A stretch of DNA of 64,000 nt from Paenibacillus physcomitrellae (GCF_002240225.1 NZ_CP022584.1:124001-188000); one strand, 5' to 3'. Positions 1 through 10,738 are shown, numbered from the stretch's first letter. Notes: a model not told the origin generated them from the letters alone. A program made the numbers and translations.

Positions 1-1374
1 AATGTTACGATGTCGGATGATAAATTGAATGCTTATTTGGAATTATCAGAAATGACTAGTGAAGTTCATATTAGCGAAGATCAGCTGCTTAAATTCATTC
101 AAGCGAACGGCATCCATTTTGGTATACAAACAGAAAACGTCCAGCGGATCGTCAAAAATCCGGAGGATTATTCTCGAAGTCGCACCCCTATTGCTTTTGG
201 AGAGTCGCCCCAGGACGGGATAGACGGAAAAATCAATTACACCTTCGATTTGCACAGCAAAGGCCTGCAGCCTTTGGAGACGGAAGACGGCAAAGTCGAT
301 TACAAGGAAGTTACCCGGCTTAATAATGTGACCAGGGGACAGCTGATCGCCACGCGTATCCCCCCGCTGCCAGGCCGGCCGGGAAAGGATGTTTCCGGTC
401 AGGAAATCCCTTTTAAGCCCGGCAAAGAGGCTCGTTTTAAAGTAGGCAAAAATGTCGTCGTCACCGGAGAAAACGAAGCCATGTATGCGGCGATTGACGG
501 CCTGGTAACTTTGACAGACAAAGGAAAGATTAATGTTTTTCCTGTCTATGAAATCAATGGGGACGTGGATTACAGCATTGGCAATATCAATTTTGTCGGG
601 ACAGTGGTTGTCCGCGGAAATGTTTTGACCGGATTTAAAATCGTGGCCTCCGGAGACATTCGAGTTACGGGAGGCGTCGAAGGCGCTGAGCTGGAGGCTG
701 AGGGATCGATTGAAATCGCAGGCGGCATTATCGGTTATAATAAAGGTTTGGTCAAAGCCGGTCACAATGTGAAAAGCTCGTTCATTCAGGACGGCAACGT
801 AGAGGCCGGAGAAAATGTCGTGGTGTCGCAAAGCATTATGCATTCCAATGTCAGAGCGGGCGCCGGAGTTCTGTGCAACGGCGCAAAAGGATTGATTGTC
901 GGCGGACATATCCAGGCAGGTGAAACGGTAGTCGCCCGGACGATCGGCAATCCTATGTCTACCAATACGGTAATTGAAGTAGGTGTACTTCCGGAGCTCC
1001 GGAATGAATTGACTCAGCTGCGTGAGCAGCTGAAAGAACTCGTTGTATCGCTGGACAAAACGGAGAAAGCCTTAGTCCTGCTTGATCAGTTGGCTTCACA
1101 AGGAAAGCTGTCGTCCGACAAATTGGCGATGCGTTCAAAGCTCTCTTTGTCCAAAAAGTCTTCTGCCAAAGAACAAACCGAACTTAAAGAACGCATTCTC
1201 GAGATCGAGAAGACGCTGGAGGATACCGGCAGGGCTAAAGTGAAGGTCATCAAAACGATTTACGGAGGCTCCAAAATTGTGATCGGTAGATACACCAAAT
1301 TTATCAAAGATCCGATAACGAATATGAGCTTCTCTTATAGTGATGGTGATATCAGCATGACTGCTAATATATGA
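1..1374 (+). CDS. FapA/DUF342 family protein, 5' end probably outside the window
   Basis: This is a DUF342 (flagellar assembly protein A) family protein. The middle, about residues 180-310, is a run of short Gly/Val-rich strands of the kind that forms a right-handed beta-helix. It is followed by a predicted coiled coil (residues 330-400) and a small C-terminal beta domain. The frame is open to base 1 (codons N-V-T precede the first ATG at base 10) and there is no room for a ribosome binding site before that ATG. In this family the conserved 'V-S-x-D-K-x-x-A-Y-L' strand usually follows several more residues, so the true start probably lies upstream. The biochemical role is unclear; family members often sit at the end of the fla/che operon next to sigD, which fits this place upstream of rpsB. 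Confidence 0.85.
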   Translation, partial: NVTMSDDKLNAYLELSEMTSEVHISEDQLLKFIQANGIHFGIQTENVQRIVKNPEDYSRSRTPIAFGESPQDGIDGKINYTFDLHSKGLQPLETEDGKVDYKEVTRLNNVTRGQLIATRIPPLPGRPGKDVSGQEIPFKPGKEARFKVGKNVVVTGENEAMYAAIDGLVTLTDKGKINVFPVYEINGDVDYSIGNINFVGTVVVRGNVLTGFKIVASGDIRVTGGVEGAELEAEGSIEIAGGIIGYNKGLVKAGHNVKSSFIQDGNVEAGENVVVSQSIMHSNVRAGAGVLCNGAKGLIVGGHIQAGETVVARTIGNPMSTNTVIEVGVLPELRNELTQLREQLKELVVSLDKTEKALVLLDQLASQGKLSSDKLAMRSKLSLSKKSSAKEQTELKERILEIEKTLEDTGRAKVKVIKTIYGGSKIVIGRYTKFIKDPITNMSFSYSDGDISMTANI

Positions 1375-1476
1375 AGCGTAAATCAGTTCAAAAGTGCTAG
1401 CATTGCCTTTTTATCGACCTGGATTTGAAAGCGTTACAAGCTCCAGCTTCTAAACTTCTTTTTCGGGGTGAGAGTT

Positions 1477-1806
1477 ATGGATCTAAAGCCGGTAGAATTG
1501 CAGATAGCTGTACCCCGGACAAGTGATGCGGGGCGGATTCAACAGGAGCAGCAGTTTAGGCCGACTGTTGATCAGCAGCAGCTAGGCGCTCAGAATATCA
1601 AGGACAGTGAGCTGCGAAGAATAAGATCCAGTGAAGTGGATGACTCTCCGAAATCGGAGCTTCGGGATCATGAAAGCTCTGACTCTGCCAGCTCCGGTGA
1701 ACGTCAGGAAGGCCGTACATCAGCTGAAGAGAAACCAGGCTCGCAGTCGGAGCCGCATTTAGCGGAGCATCCTTATAAAGGAAAACATATTGATTTCTCT
1801 TTCTAA
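1477..1806 (+). CDS. small hydrophilic protein of unknown function
   Basis: The product is 109 residues and highly charged, rich in Ser, Glu, Gln and Arg. It has no membrane segment, no signal peptide and no domain I recognise, and it looks largely disordered. I chose the ATG because GGGGTGAG lies 5 bases upstream; a GTG nine bases earlier overlaps that ribosome binding site. It sits between a FapA-family gene and two small membrane-anchored proteins, so a link to the motility operon is possible, but this is inferred from position only. Confidence 0.65.
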   Translation: MDLKPVELQIAVPRTSDAGRIQQEQQFRPTVDQQQLGAQNIKDSELRRIRSSEVDDSPKSELRDHESSDSASSGERQEGRTSAEEKPGSQSEPHLAEHPYKGKHIDFSF

Positions 1807-1829
1807 TTTGAAGTGCAAAGGTGAGAATA

Positions 1830-2432
1830 TTGTCTTGGAGCCCTTGGGTTTACATTGTTTTATTAGGTTTTGCGGCGATCCTCTACGGTTGGATGCAGCC
1901 CAAAATCAGACAGCAGCAAACCACTATAGATGGACAAACTGGTAATGTGGAAGAAACGCTGGAGCAGTTTATGGCTGAAATGGAACGGGATAACGAGGAG
2001 ATTATTGGCCTGATTGCTGACATGAAGCAGGAGACGCTCTCCAAACAGATGTCTCAGCAGGAACTGATTACGGAGCTCCGCCAAAGGCTGCAGGCTTATG
2101 AGCGGCAGAACCTGATGCTCGAAACTCGTTTGGAGCAGCTGGAGAAATCGGCTTTGGTCACAAACACAAATGCCGGCAGGGATGTTAACGTTAACGAGAT
2201 GCTCACACCGGCCGTACAGGCAGATGCGGCGCCCCATGTGGAACAACAGCCTTTAGAGTCTTCTACCGAAACGGAACAGCCGCTGCCTACCGTCCGCGAA
2301 CGTTATCCTGAGTTGTTCGAACTGTATGATGAAGGGAAATCCATTGACACAGTAGCTAAAGCCACGGGAATGGCACGCGGAGAAGTTCAGCTTATCCTGC
2401 AGCTGGCCAAAAGAGAGGGGTCCTCTCTATGA
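1830..2432 (+). CDS. membrane-anchored coiled-coil protein, SwrB (YlxL)-like position, C-terminal helix-turn-helix-like segment
   Basis: This 200-residue protein starts with one membrane segment (about residues 4-20), then a long Glu/Gln-rich coiled coil (30-105), a Pro/Glu linker, and a compact C-terminal segment beginning RERYPELFELYDEGKS. That segment reads like a degenerate helix-turn-helix found in many Bacillales proteins at this locus. In B. subtilis the same place between the motility operon and rpsB holds swrB, an activator of flagellar export, and the architecture (N-terminal anchor plus coiled coil) is similar. The TTG start is preferred because AAAGGTGAG precedes it; the stop overlaps the next start in an ATGA arrangement, so the two are translationally coupled. 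Confidence 0.7.
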   Translation: MSWSPWVYIVLLGFAAILYGWMQPKIRQQQTTIDGQTGNVEETLEQFMAEMERDNEEIIGLIADMKQETLSKQMSQQELITELRQRLQAYERQNLMLETRLEQLEKSALVTNTNAGRDVNVNEMLTPAVQADAAPHVEQQPLESSTETEQPLPTVRERYPELFELYDEGKSIDTVAKATGMARGEVQLILQLAKREGSSL

Positions 2433-2998
2433 TGCGTAATCGTCAGTTTCTGTTTGGTCTGGGAGCCGGCTTGATTATCGGAGCTCTGCTGCTTCAGTTA
2501 ATGAACGTTGCTCAAACTCAGCCGCAAATGCTGAATACCGAAGAAGCGGTTCGGGATGCGGCCAAAGCCTTGGGACTTAGGGTTTATGGCAGCAGTGAGC
2601 AGGTATACAGCGAGCAGGAATGGAAGGAAAGGCAGGCCAGCGGGACTTCCAGCAAAGGATCATCCGTAACGCCAAGCGCGCCTGCGGAGCCTTCTTCACC
2701 TGTTTCTCCTGACAAACCGTCTGAGCCGGCAGCTTCTTCCAAGGCTCCTGCCCCTCCAGCTTCCCCGGCTCCTTCCAATAAGTCAGAGGAGAAGGCGGAG
2801 GTCACGATCCCCGCCGGAACGACATTGACCGAAGTGGCCGGAATGCTGAAAGCAGCCGGCATTATTTCGGACGAGGAGGCTTTTGTGCTGCTGGCTAAGG
2901 AATGGAACGCAACCAGAACCATCCAAACGGGTACTTACACGTTCACCAAAGGCGAATCTTTTAAAAGCATTACTGACAAAATAACTAAAAACAAGTAG
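2429..2998 (+). CDS. membrane-anchored protein with a C-terminal YceG/MltG-like module
   Basis: The 189-residue product has an N-terminal membrane anchor (residues 5-27), a Pro/Ser/Ala-rich linker (about 60-120) and a C-terminal segment of about 60 residues. That segment (TIPAGTTLTEVAGMLKAAGI, then YTFTKGESFKSITDKI) resembles the small LysM-like subdomain of endolytic transglycosylase MltG/YceG. The catalytic part of MltG is absent, so this is unlikely to be a lytic enzyme by itself; a cell-wall-binding or regulatory role is an inference. The start overlaps the previous stop by four bases, with AGAGAGGGG as ribosome binding site. Confidence 0.7.
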   Translation: MMRNRQFLFGLGAGLIIGALLLQLMNVAQTQPQMLNTEEAVRDAAKALGLRVYGSSEQVYSEQEWKERQASGTSSKGSSVTPSAPAEPSSPVSPDKPSEPAASSKAPAPPASPAPSNKSEEKAEVTIPAGTTLTEVAGMLKAAGIISDEEAFVLLAKEWNATRTIQTGTYTFTKGESFKSITDKITKNK

Positions 2999-3034
2999 CC
3001 AGATTTGGTTTTGAGATCATTTTGTTGGATTTTG

Positions 3035-3063
3035 TTGCAACGCCCAAATTGTTATGATATATT
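3035..3063 (+). promoter_or_regulatory. sigma-A promoter of rpsB
   Basis: TTGCAA and TATATT are separated by exactly 17 bp, giving a transcript start near 3070 and a 5' leader of about 125 nt before rpsB. Confidence 0.6.
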
Positions 3064-3194
3064 AATTGATGGTGTTAAAACACACGGAAGACGGATTTCG
3101 TCAAGGGTGCTTTGCAGAGGGATCTGGAGAGTCTTGACGGGAAATGAAGTCGCCGGAGGGGCATCAAATAAAACCAATTAGGAGGTGCGTGAAG

Positions 3195-3893
3195 ATGGCA
3201 GTAATCTCCATGAAACAACTGCTTGAAGCAGGTGTTCATTTCGGTCACCAGACTCGTCGTTGGAACCCGAAAATGGATCGTTATATCTTCACCGAAAGAA
3301 ACGGTATTTACATCATTGACCTGCAAAAGACGGTCAAAAAAGTTGAGGAAGCTTACAACTTTGTGAAAAGCATTGCTGAAGAGAACGGTACAATCCTGTT
3401 CGTTGGCACTAAGAAACAAGCACAAGACTCTGTTAAAGAAGAAGCTGAACGCGCCGGTCAATTCTACATTAACCAACGTTGGCTCGGCGGTACTCTGACT
3501 AACTTCTCCACAATTCAAAAACGTATCGATCGTTTGAAAACTTTGGAGAAATGGGAAGAGGACGGCACTTTTGCAGTACTGCCTAAGAAAGAAGTTATCC
3601 TTCTCCGCAAAGAGAAAGATCGTCTTGAGAAATTCCTGGGCGGTATCAAGAACATGAAGGGCTTGCCAAGCGCTTTGTTCGTCATCGACCCTCGTAAAGA
3701 GCGCATCGCAGTTGCGGAAGCTCGCAAATTGGGTATCCCAATCGTAGGTATCGTAGATACAAACTGCGATCCGGACGAAATCGATTATGTAATTCCAGGT
3801 AATGACGACGCGATCCGCGCTGTTAAATTGCTGACTGGCAAAATGGCAGACGCTGTAATCGAAGCTCACCAAGGCGAGCAAACGACTGCTTAA
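3195..3893 (+). CDS. rpsB: 30S ribosomal protein S2
   Basis: S2 binds late in assembly of the small subunit and is needed for recruitment of S1-type functions and mRNA. The protein is 232 residues, typical of Bacillales S2. It begins [20 protein letters not shown], and the conserved 'W-N-P-K-M' and 'GGTLTNF' blocks are present. The ATG is chosen because AGGAGGTG lies just upstream; earlier in-frame ATGs lack a ribosome binding site and would add a non-homologous leader. tsf follows after a hairpin, the usual rpsB-tsf arrangement. Confidence 0.98.
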   Translation: MAVISMKQLLEAGVHFGHQTRRWNPKMDRYIFTERNGIYIIDLQKTVKKVEEAYNFVKSIAEENGTILFVGTKKQAQDSVKEEAERAGQFYINQRWLGGTLTNFSTIQKRIDRLKTLEKWEEDGTFAVLPKKEVILLRKEKDRLEKFLGGIKNMKGLPSALFVIDPRKERIAVAEARKLGIPIVGIVDTNCDPDEIDYVIPGNDDAIRAVKLLTGKMADAVIEAHQGEQTTA

Positions 3894-3927
3894 TCATAGC
3901 TTGGTCTATAAACCGATAAATTAAATG

Positions 3928-3975
3928 AAAAAGGGTGGTTGGTAGGTGCGATAAACCTTTCACTACCCTTTTTTT
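3928..3975 (+). terminator. attenuator-like hairpin between rpsB and tsf
   Basis: AAAAAGGGT pairs with ACCCTTTTT around a partly paired interior, followed by a T tract. A partial terminator in this place would lower tsf transcription relative to rpsB. Confidence 0.55.
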
Positions 3976-4014
3976 AAAGCAAAAAATATATACACATTTT
4001 GGAGGTAATTTATA

Positions 4015-4665
4015 ATGGCAGTTGACGCAAAATCCGTAAAAGAACTTCGCGAAAAAACAGGCGCAGGTATGCTGGATTGCAAAAAAGCTTTGGAGGAAGC
4101 AAACGGCGACCTGACTAAAGCCGCTGAACTCCTTCGTGAAAAAGGTCTGTCAGCAGCAGCTAACAAAGCTGGACGTATCGCTACTGAAGGCGTTGTTGAA
4201 TCCTACATCCACGCTGGCGGACGTATCGGCGTTCTCGTAGAAATCAACTGCGAAACGGACTTCGTTGCTAAAACGGATCAATTTAAAGAATTCGCTCGCG
4301 ACATCGCTATGCACATTGCGGCTGTAAGCCCTAAATATGTTCGTCGTGAAGAAGTTCCAACTGAAGAGCTGGAGAAAGAAAAAGAAATCTTGAAAGCTCA
4401 AGCTTTGAACGAAGGCAAACCGGAAAAAATCGTTGAAAAAATGGTAGAAGGCCGTATCAGCAAATTCTACGAAGAAATCTGCTTGCTTGACCAGCAGTTC
4501 GTTAAAGATCCAGACAAAACGATCGCTACTCTGCTGAACGAAAAAATCAGCACAATCGGCGAAAATATCTCGATCCGTCGTTTCGTTCGTTACGAACTGG
4601 GCGAAGGTATGGAGAAAAAAGTCGATAACTTTGTAGAAGAAGTTATGGCTCAAGTTAAAAACTAA
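4015..4665 (+). CDS. tsf: translation elongation factor Ts
   Basis: EF-Ts is the guanine-nucleotide exchange factor that recycles EF-Tu-GDP. The protein has 216 residues, the shorter form seen in some Firmicutes and cyanobacteria. The N-terminal UBA-like domain carries '[16 protein letters not shown]' and the core carries the TDFVA-type motif in [18 protein letters not shown] lies about 8 bases before the ATG. It is cotranscribed with rpsB and followed by a clear terminator. Confidence 0.98.
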   Translation: MAVDAKSVKELREKTGAGMLDCKKALEEANGDLTKAAELLREKGLSAAANKAGRIATEGVVESYIHAGGRIGVLVEINCETDFVAKTDQFKEFARDIAMHIAAVSPKYVRREEVPTEELEKEKEILKAQALNEGKPEKIVEKMVEGRISKFYEEICLLDQQFVKDPDKTIATLLNEKISTIGENISIRRFVRYELGEGMEKKVDNFVEEVMAQVKN

Positions 4666-4697
4666 TCGTAAATTTACAGTTTTTTTACTTAAGAGAT

Positions 4698-4723
4698 GGA
4701 ACACAGTGTGTTCCTTCTTTTTT
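4698..4723 (+). terminator. terminator after tsf
   Basis: GGAACAC and GTGTTCC form a perfect 7-bp stem with a 3-nt loop, followed by a T-rich tract. Confidence 0.75.
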
Positions 4724-4737
4724 AAAGAGATTTCCAA

Positions 4738-5669
<932 letters not shown>

Positions 5670-5670
<1 letters not shown>

Positions 5671-6224
5671 TGCCTCAATCGATTAAGAAAAGCGCTGAAG
5701 AACGGATGGAAAAAGCCATCCAGGCTTTGAAGAGAGACCTGGCGACGCTTCGGGCCGGGAGAGCGACTCCCGCACTGCTTGACCGCATACAGGTCGAATA
5801 TTATGGAGCCCCGACTCCTGTTAATCAGCTTGCGAACATCAATACTCCGGATACCCGAACCCTGCTGATTCAGCCATGGGACAAATCTTCTCTTGCGGAT
5901 ATCGAGCGCGCTATTATGAAATCGGATCTTGGTTTGACGCCGGCTAACGACGGCACTGCGATCCGCCTTGTGATCCCGGCCTTGACGGAAGAACGCCGTC
6001 TGGAGCTTGTGAAGACCACAAAAAAGTTCGGCGAAGAAGCTAAGGTAGCGATCCGCAACATCCGCCGAGATGCCAATGATGACATCAAGAAACTGGAGAA
6101 GACGGACATTTCCGAAGACGAGTCGCGTCGACATCAGGAGGATATTCAAAAAACGACCGACAAGTTTATTGCGGAAGTGGATAAAGTGCTCGCTGCTAAA
6201 GAAAAAGAAATTATGGAAGTGTAA
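5670..6224 (+). CDS. frr: ribosome recycling factor
   Basis: RRF splits post-termination ribosomes together with EF-G. At 184 residues it has the normal family length. It carries the characteristic '[20 protein letters not shown]' block in domain I, the 'LIQPWDKS' strand of domain II and the long C-terminal helices ('[15 protein letters not shown]'). It overlaps the pyrH stop by one base and is coupled to it, and it ends at a strong terminator. Confidence 0.98.
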
Positions 6225-6270
6225 GAGACCAAACCGCCCCTCCTATTATGGTGGGGTTTTGTCTCTTTTT
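6224..6270 (+). terminator. terminator after frr
   Basis: AGAGAC-AAAC-CGCCCC pairs with GGGGTTTTGTCTCT across an 11-nt loop and ends in TTTTT. Confidence 0.85.
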
Positions 6271-6392
6271 CGATGATACTGGAACGGTTGCCCAGTCCTT
6301 TTAAGCCGCGAATGCGCAGAAAGGGAGAAAGAACGCTGCGGCGAACAGGCGTAACGCCTGCCGTACTACTTGTCACCTTATGGAGGATTACA

Positions 6393-7160
6393 ATGAAGAA
6401 AATATTTCGGCCAAGGTGGAAGCAAGATCAACAGGAAACGCCTGTAAGCCTGGATCAAGCCAACATTCCAAAGCACGTCGCCATCATTATGGACGGCAAC
6501 GGCCGCTGGGCGAACCGGCGGGGAATGCCAAGAATCGTGGGACACCAAACCGGGATGAAGGCCGTCAAAAGAACTACAATTGCTGCTGATGAGCTCGGCA
6601 TCAAATATTTGACGATGTATGCTTTTTCTACGGAGAACTGGAAACGTCCAAAAGACGAAGTGGATTTCCTGATGAAGCTCCCCCAGGAGTTTCTGGCACT
6701 TGAGCTGGATGAACTGGTTGAGAAGAATGTGCAGGTTAGGATGATGGGCCACACAGATGGCCTTCCCAAATATACCATTGATGCAATGGAAGAAGCCGTC
6801 AGACGAACCCAGCACAACACAGGACTTGTTCTGAATTTTGCGCTGAACTACGGAAGCCGGAGGGAAATCTCTGACAGCATCCGCAAAGCGGCTGAGGAAG
6901 TGGCTAGCGGCAAGCTGCGGCTCGAGGACCTGAACGAAGAATGGGTTTCATCCCGGCTGCTGACGGCAGATATACCGGATCCGGACCTGTTGATTCGCAC
7001 AGGCGGAGAAATTCGTCTCAGCAATTACATGCTGTGGCAGCTTGCTTACAGCGAATTGTGGTTTACCGATGTCTACTGGCCTGAATTCGGCAAGGAGCAC
7101 CTGATCTCGGCAGTCGCTGAATTTCAGCGGCGGACGCGCAGATACGGCGGGTTAACTTAA
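6393..7160 (+). CDS. uppS: undecaprenyl diphosphate synthase (isoprenyl transferase)
   Basis: This cis-prenyltransferase makes C55 undecaprenyl diphosphate, the lipid carrier for peptidoglycan and other wall polymers. The 255-residue protein has the substrate-binding 'IIMDGNGRWA' with the catalytic Asp at about residue 34, 'TMYAFSTENWKRP', and the C-terminal 'PDLLIRTGGEIRLSNYMLWQ'. GGAGGA precedes the ATG. Between the frr terminator and this gene lies a perfect 7-bp inverted repeat (CAGGCGT-A-ACGCCTG at 6346-6360) of unknown role. uppS, cdsA, dxr and rseP form the usual envelope cluster. Confidence 0.97.
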   Translation: MKKIFRPRWKQDQQETPVSLDQANIPKHVAIIMDGNGRWANRRGMPRIVGHQTGMKAVKRTTIAADELGIKYLTMYAFSTENWKRPKDEVDFLMKLPQEFLALELDELVEKNVQVRMMGHTDGLPKYTIDAMEEAVRRTQHNTGLVLNFALNYGSRREISDSIRKAAEEVASGKLRLEDLNEEWVSSRLLTADIPDPDLLIRTGGEIRLSNYMLWQLAYSELWFTDVYWPEFGKEHLISAVAEFQRRTRRYGGLT

Positions 7161-7183
7161 ACCTGAAGAAGGGAGGAACCGGA

Positions 7184-7984
7184 TTGAAACAACGTTTGAT
7201 CACAGGGATTATCGCAGGTGCTTTTTTTCTAGGGTTATGTCTGGTCGGTGGAACGGCTTTTGAATTGTTGATTCTGCTGATGGCACTTATCGGATATTAT
7301 GAATTTGTTAAAATGACGGGAGTATCGCCAAAGAGCGCTGCGTCAGTCCTGGGATACATGGGTGTGGTTTTATTTTTTCTGCCCTGGGGCCAGCTTCATC
7401 TGCCGCTCAATTGGGGTTCATCGGCTTTAATTTGGCTGCTGCTGCTGCTGTTTGCGTCTATCACGGTATTCAGCAAAAACCGATTTTCAATTAAGGAAGC
7501 CGCTTTGCTGCTGTTTGGAGCGGTTTACGTCGGAATAGGGTTCTCGGCTATATCCGGTATGCGAGGTTCGGTCGATGGACATGGGCTGTTTTGGACCTTT
7601 CTTCTGCTTTGCTCCATTTGGGCAAGCGATGCGGGGGCCTATTTTGTCGGTAAAGCGATAGGCAGAACGAAATTGTGGCCTGCGATCAGCCCGAATAAAA
7701 CCGTGGAAGGCGCTTTGGGCGGTGTTATTATTGCTATCGTGGTGGCGGTTATTTTTGCGCTGTTCTCAGGCGGACTGCTGGGTTTGCCAAGAGCGGTTCT
7801 GATTGGAGCCTGCGCGGCTGTGGTCGGACAAATGGGGGATCTTGTCCAATCGGCCTATAAACGGGTTTACGGAATCAAAGATTCGGGGAACCTGCTGCCC
7901 GGACACGGAGGGATTCTCGATCGCTGCGACAGCTGGATCATCGTTTTTCCTTTTGTTCATTTTTTGACGCTGCTGCCCAGCTAG
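7184..7984 (+). CDS. cdsA: phosphatidate cytidylyltransferase (CDP-diglyceride synthase)
   Basis: CdsA converts phosphatidic acid and CTP to CDP-diacylglycerol, the precursor for phospholipids such as those made by PgsA farther along this window. The protein is an integral membrane enzyme of 266 residues with about seven to eight hydrophobic segments. Near the C-terminus it carries the family signature as 'KDSGNLLPGHGGILDRCDS'; a Cys stands where Phe or Leu is common. The start is TTG with GGGAGG at good spacing, 23 bases after uppS. Confidence 0.96.
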   Translation: MKQRLITGIIAGAFFLGLCLVGGTAFELLILLMALIGYYEFVKMTGVSPKSAASVLGYMGVVLFFLPWGQLHLPLNWGSSALIWLLLLLFASITVFSKNRFSIKEAALLLFGAVYVGIGFSAISGMRGSVDGHGLFWTFLLLCSIWASDAGAYFVGKAIGRTKLWPAISPNKTVEGALGGVIIAIVVAVIFALFSGGLLGLPRAVLIGACAAVVGQMGDLVQSAYKRVYGIKDSGNLLPGHGGILDRCDSWIIVFPFVHFLTLLPS

Positions 7985-8021
7985 TACATATTCCCCAAAC
8001 TAGGATATAGAGGTTATACAG

Positions 8022-9161
8022 ATGAAAAAGATTGCAATTATCGGCTCTACCGGCTCCATTGGAACCCAAACGCTGGATGTGGCTGCCGCCCATCCCGATC
8101 AATTTCAGGTTGAGGCGCTTGCTGGAGGCGGCAACATCAAACTTTTGCTGGAACAAGTCCAGCAATTCAAGCCGCGTATGGTTTCGGTAGGCACGGCTGC
8201 TTTGGCCGAGGAAATCAAGCCGTATCTCCCTAGCGGCGTCCAGCTTTATCATGGGAACGAGGGGTTGATCGAGGTGGCTGCCGGTTCCGATGCGGACATG
8301 CTGGTCACAGCTGTTATGGGCAGTGTGGGACTGCGTTCCACCTTGGCGGCGATTGATGCGGGCAAACAGATCGGCCTGGCCAATAAAGAGACACTGGTCA
8401 CCGCTGGTCATCTGGTTATGGAGCGGGCCGCGGCTAAAGGTGTGTCCGTCCTGCCGGTGGACAGTGAACATTCGGCCGTGTTTCAGTGTTTGAACGGCGA
8501 GCATAGAGCCGAAATTTCCAACATTACGCTGACGGCCTCCGGCGGATCTTTCCGTGATTTGACCAGAGATCAGCTTAGTCACGTAACGGTAGAAGATGCC
8601 TTGAAGCACCCCAATTGGTCTATGGGCGCCAAAATTACGATCGACTCGGCGACGATGGTCAACAAGGGGCTTGAGGTTATCGAAGCCCATTGGCTGTTTG
8701 GCGTGCCTTATGAGCAGATCCAGGTGCTGCTGCATCCGGAGAGCATCGTCCACTCCTACGTGGAATTTGTAGATGGAAGCATCATTGCACAGCTGGGCAC
8801 CCCGGATATGCGGGTTCCGATCCAGTACGCATTAACTTATCCGCAGCGTATGAAAGCGCCGGGGAAACGGTTGTCACTGGCCCAAATCGGGCAGCTGCAT
8901 TTCCGCGAAATGGATTACGATCGTTTCCCGTGTTTAAGACTGGCCTTCGAATGTGGTAAAATAGGTGGGACAGCTCCAACGGCTTATAACGCTGCCAATG
9001 AAATTGCGGTTGCCCGCTTTTTGAATAAAGAGATTTCCTTCCTGCAGATCGAAACGATCCTGGAACGTGTGCTTGAAGAGCATCAGGTGGCAGCACAACC
9101 GGATTTGGAAGCCATTGAAGCGGCGGACGCTTGGGCAAGGTCAAAAGCACGCCAGCTCTGA
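8022..9161 (+). CDS. dxr: 1-deoxy-D-xylulose-5-phosphate reductoisomerase
   Basis: Dxr catalyses the committed step of the MEP isoprenoid pathway, turning DXP into MEP with NADPH. The 379-residue protein has the NADPH-binding '[10 protein letters not shown]' near residue 8, the metal-binding 'LPVDSEHSA' and the flexible-loop and substrate region '[20 protein letters not shown]'. It supplies precursors for the UppS reaction encoded just upstream. The 213 bases that follow hold no gene I can recognise. Confidence 0.97.
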   Translation: MKKIAIIGSTGSIGTQTLDVAAAHPDQFQVEALAGGGNIKLLLEQVQQFKPRMVSVGTAALAEEIKPYLPSGVQLYHGNEGLIEVAAGSDADMLVTAVMGSVGLRSTLAAIDAGKQIGLANKETLVTAGHLVMERAAAKGVSVLPVDSEHSAVFQCLNGEHRAEISNITLTASGGSFRDLTRDQLSHVTVEDALKHPNWSMGAKITIDSATMVNKGLEVIEAHWLFGVPYEQIQVLLHPESIVHSYVEFVDGSIIAQLGTPDMRVPIQYALTYPQRMKAPGKRLSLAQIGQLHFREMDYDRFPCLRLAFECGKIGGTAPTAYNAANEIAVARFLNKEISFLQIETILERVLEEHQVAAQPDLEAIEAADAWARSKARQL

Positions 9162-9374
9162 TTTTCCTTTCTTTGGCGTTTCCCCCGGCTTTGTCCCCTG
9201 AAGCTGAAAGTTAATTCTCTGAAAGTCATCGGCCGTTTGGACAGCTGGATGGGTATATCCGGGCTGTTACCATGATACACTTTAATAGACAAGGACGGTT
9301 GTTTTGAGAAGACCTGATAGTGGAGTAAATAGGCAGGTCGAACAGGAACGAGACCCGAAGGAGGATGCTTTCGA

Positions 9375-10649
9375 TTGGAAACGCTGCAGATCATCATATT
9401 AACGGTCCTGATGTTTTTTCTCATCGTTACCGTTCATGAATGGGGACATTATTATTTCGCCAAGCGCGCCGGCATTCTGGTGCGCGAGTTCGCGATCGGT
9501 TTCGGACCGAAGATTTTCTCTTATAAAAGAAACGAAACCCAATTTACGCTCCGGCTGCTGCCTTTTGGGGGTTATGCCCGAATGGCGGGGGAAGACCCCG
9601 AATTGATTGAAATCGAACCGGGGCAAACGGTAGCCGTAAGGCTGACTGGCAATGAAGTAACGAAGATTTACCTGGACCGTCTGGATACTCGCAGAAACGT
9701 CATTCGCGGCGAAGTTCTCTTTGTAGATCTGGAAGAGAAGCTGAGCATTGAGCTCGATGTGGATGGCGAACCCCAGCGTTATCCGGTACACAGACAAGCT
9801 ATGCTTACGGTTAAGGGCAAAGATACGCAAATTGCGCCAAAGGATCGGCAGTATGGAAGCAAGACGGTAGGCCAGCGGGCTTTGGCTATTTTTGCAGGGC
9901 CGGCAATGAACTTCATCTTGGCTTTCGTCCTGTTTGCGCTCCATATTCAAATGGCAGGTATTCCTATGGACCCGACTCATCTGGAGATTGGTGAGGTATC
10001 CGAAGGAATGCCGGCTGCGGAGACCGGTTTGAAGAAAGGCGATATTATAGAGAGTATTAACGGGGTAGCCGTTGGTATCGACGCAGAGAAGATGGTGGGC
10101 TTGATCAGCGAATCCCAGGATAAGCAGATGACCTGGAAGATTCGCCGCGGCGATCAGGAGCTTGAAGTGAAAATTACGCCTCGGGCAATGGCAGGTCAGG
10201 AAGGCGGAAAGGTCGGCACTACGATCGTTACCTATCAGCCGACCCGTAAAGCTGGTTTTGGCGAAACCTTCAGCACTGCCGGCGTTCAAATGGTGGATAC
10301 AACGAAGATGATCTTCCAGGGCTTCCGCCAATTGATTAATAAATTTTCGATGGATGACTTGGGAGGACCTGTCCGGACCGCTCAAGTGACCGGACAAATT
10401 GCCAAGCAGGGCATTGCTCAGCTGACACAGTGGGCCGGTATCCTCAGCTTATATCTGGGACTGTTTAATCTGTTCCCGATCCCGGCTCTTGATGGAAGCC
10501 GTTTGGTGTTCCTCGGTGTAGAAGCGCTGCGCGGCAAACCGATAGATCCGAACCGGGAAGGCATGGTGCATTTTATTGGCTTTGCGATGTTGTTCCTGCT
10601 AATGATTGCTGTAACTTACAATGACATATTAAGATTGATCAGCGGCTGA
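9375..10649 (+). CDS. rseP: RIP metalloprotease (site-2 protease) RseP/RasP
   Basis: This membrane-embedded zinc protease cuts transmembrane substrates such as anti-sigma factors, FtsL and leftover signal peptides. The 424-residue protein has the catalytic HEWGH at residues 21-25 in the first membrane segment. A PDZ domain follows (roughly 200-270, 'GLKKGDIIESINGVAV'), and the second active-site motif is 'FPIPALDGSRL', with the Asp near residue 373. The start is TTG behind AAGGAGG. In B. subtilis proS follows rasP, but here polC is next. Confidence 0.95.
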   Translation: METLQIIILTVLMFFLIVTVHEWGHYYFAKRAGILVREFAIGFGPKIFSYKRNETQFTLRLLPFGGYARMAGEDPELIEIEPGQTVAVRLTGNEVTKIYLDRLDTRRNVIRGEVLFVDLEEKLSIELDVDGEPQRYPVHRQAMLTVKGKDTQIAPKDRQYGSKTVGQRALAIFAGPAMNFILAFVLFALHIQMAGIPMDPTHLEIGEVSEGMPAAETGLKKGDIIESINGVAVGIDAEKMVGLISESQDKQMTWKIRRGDQELEVKITPRAMAGQEGGKVGTTIVTYQPTRKAGFGETFSTAGVQMVDTTKMIFQGFRQLINKFSMDDLGGPVRTAQVTGQIAKQGIAQLTQWAGILSLYLGLFNLFPIPALDGSRLVFLGVEALRGKPIDPNREGMVHFIGFAMLFLLMIAVTYNDILRLISG

Positions 10650-10738
10650 TTCTAAGCTTTCGGAGTCCGCAGCTGCGGAATGAAGCACAGGGAAAAGCGG
10701 AATTACAGCAGGAGAGTGCTGCAATTCCGCCGCAAATC
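10650..10738 (+). repeat. inverted repeat after rseP
   Basis: GCGGAATTACAGCA (10697) pairs with TGCTGCAATTCCGC (ending 10730) with one mismatch and a 6-nt loop. No T tract follows, so it is not a standard terminator; a true terminator comes right after it. No gene is visible in the 270 bases between rseP and polC. Confidence 0.5.

Noticed and set aside
9162..9374. possible RNA gene or riboswitch between dxr and rseP
   Set aside because: No strong helices, no T tract and no recognisable motif; I see nothing that can be supported here.
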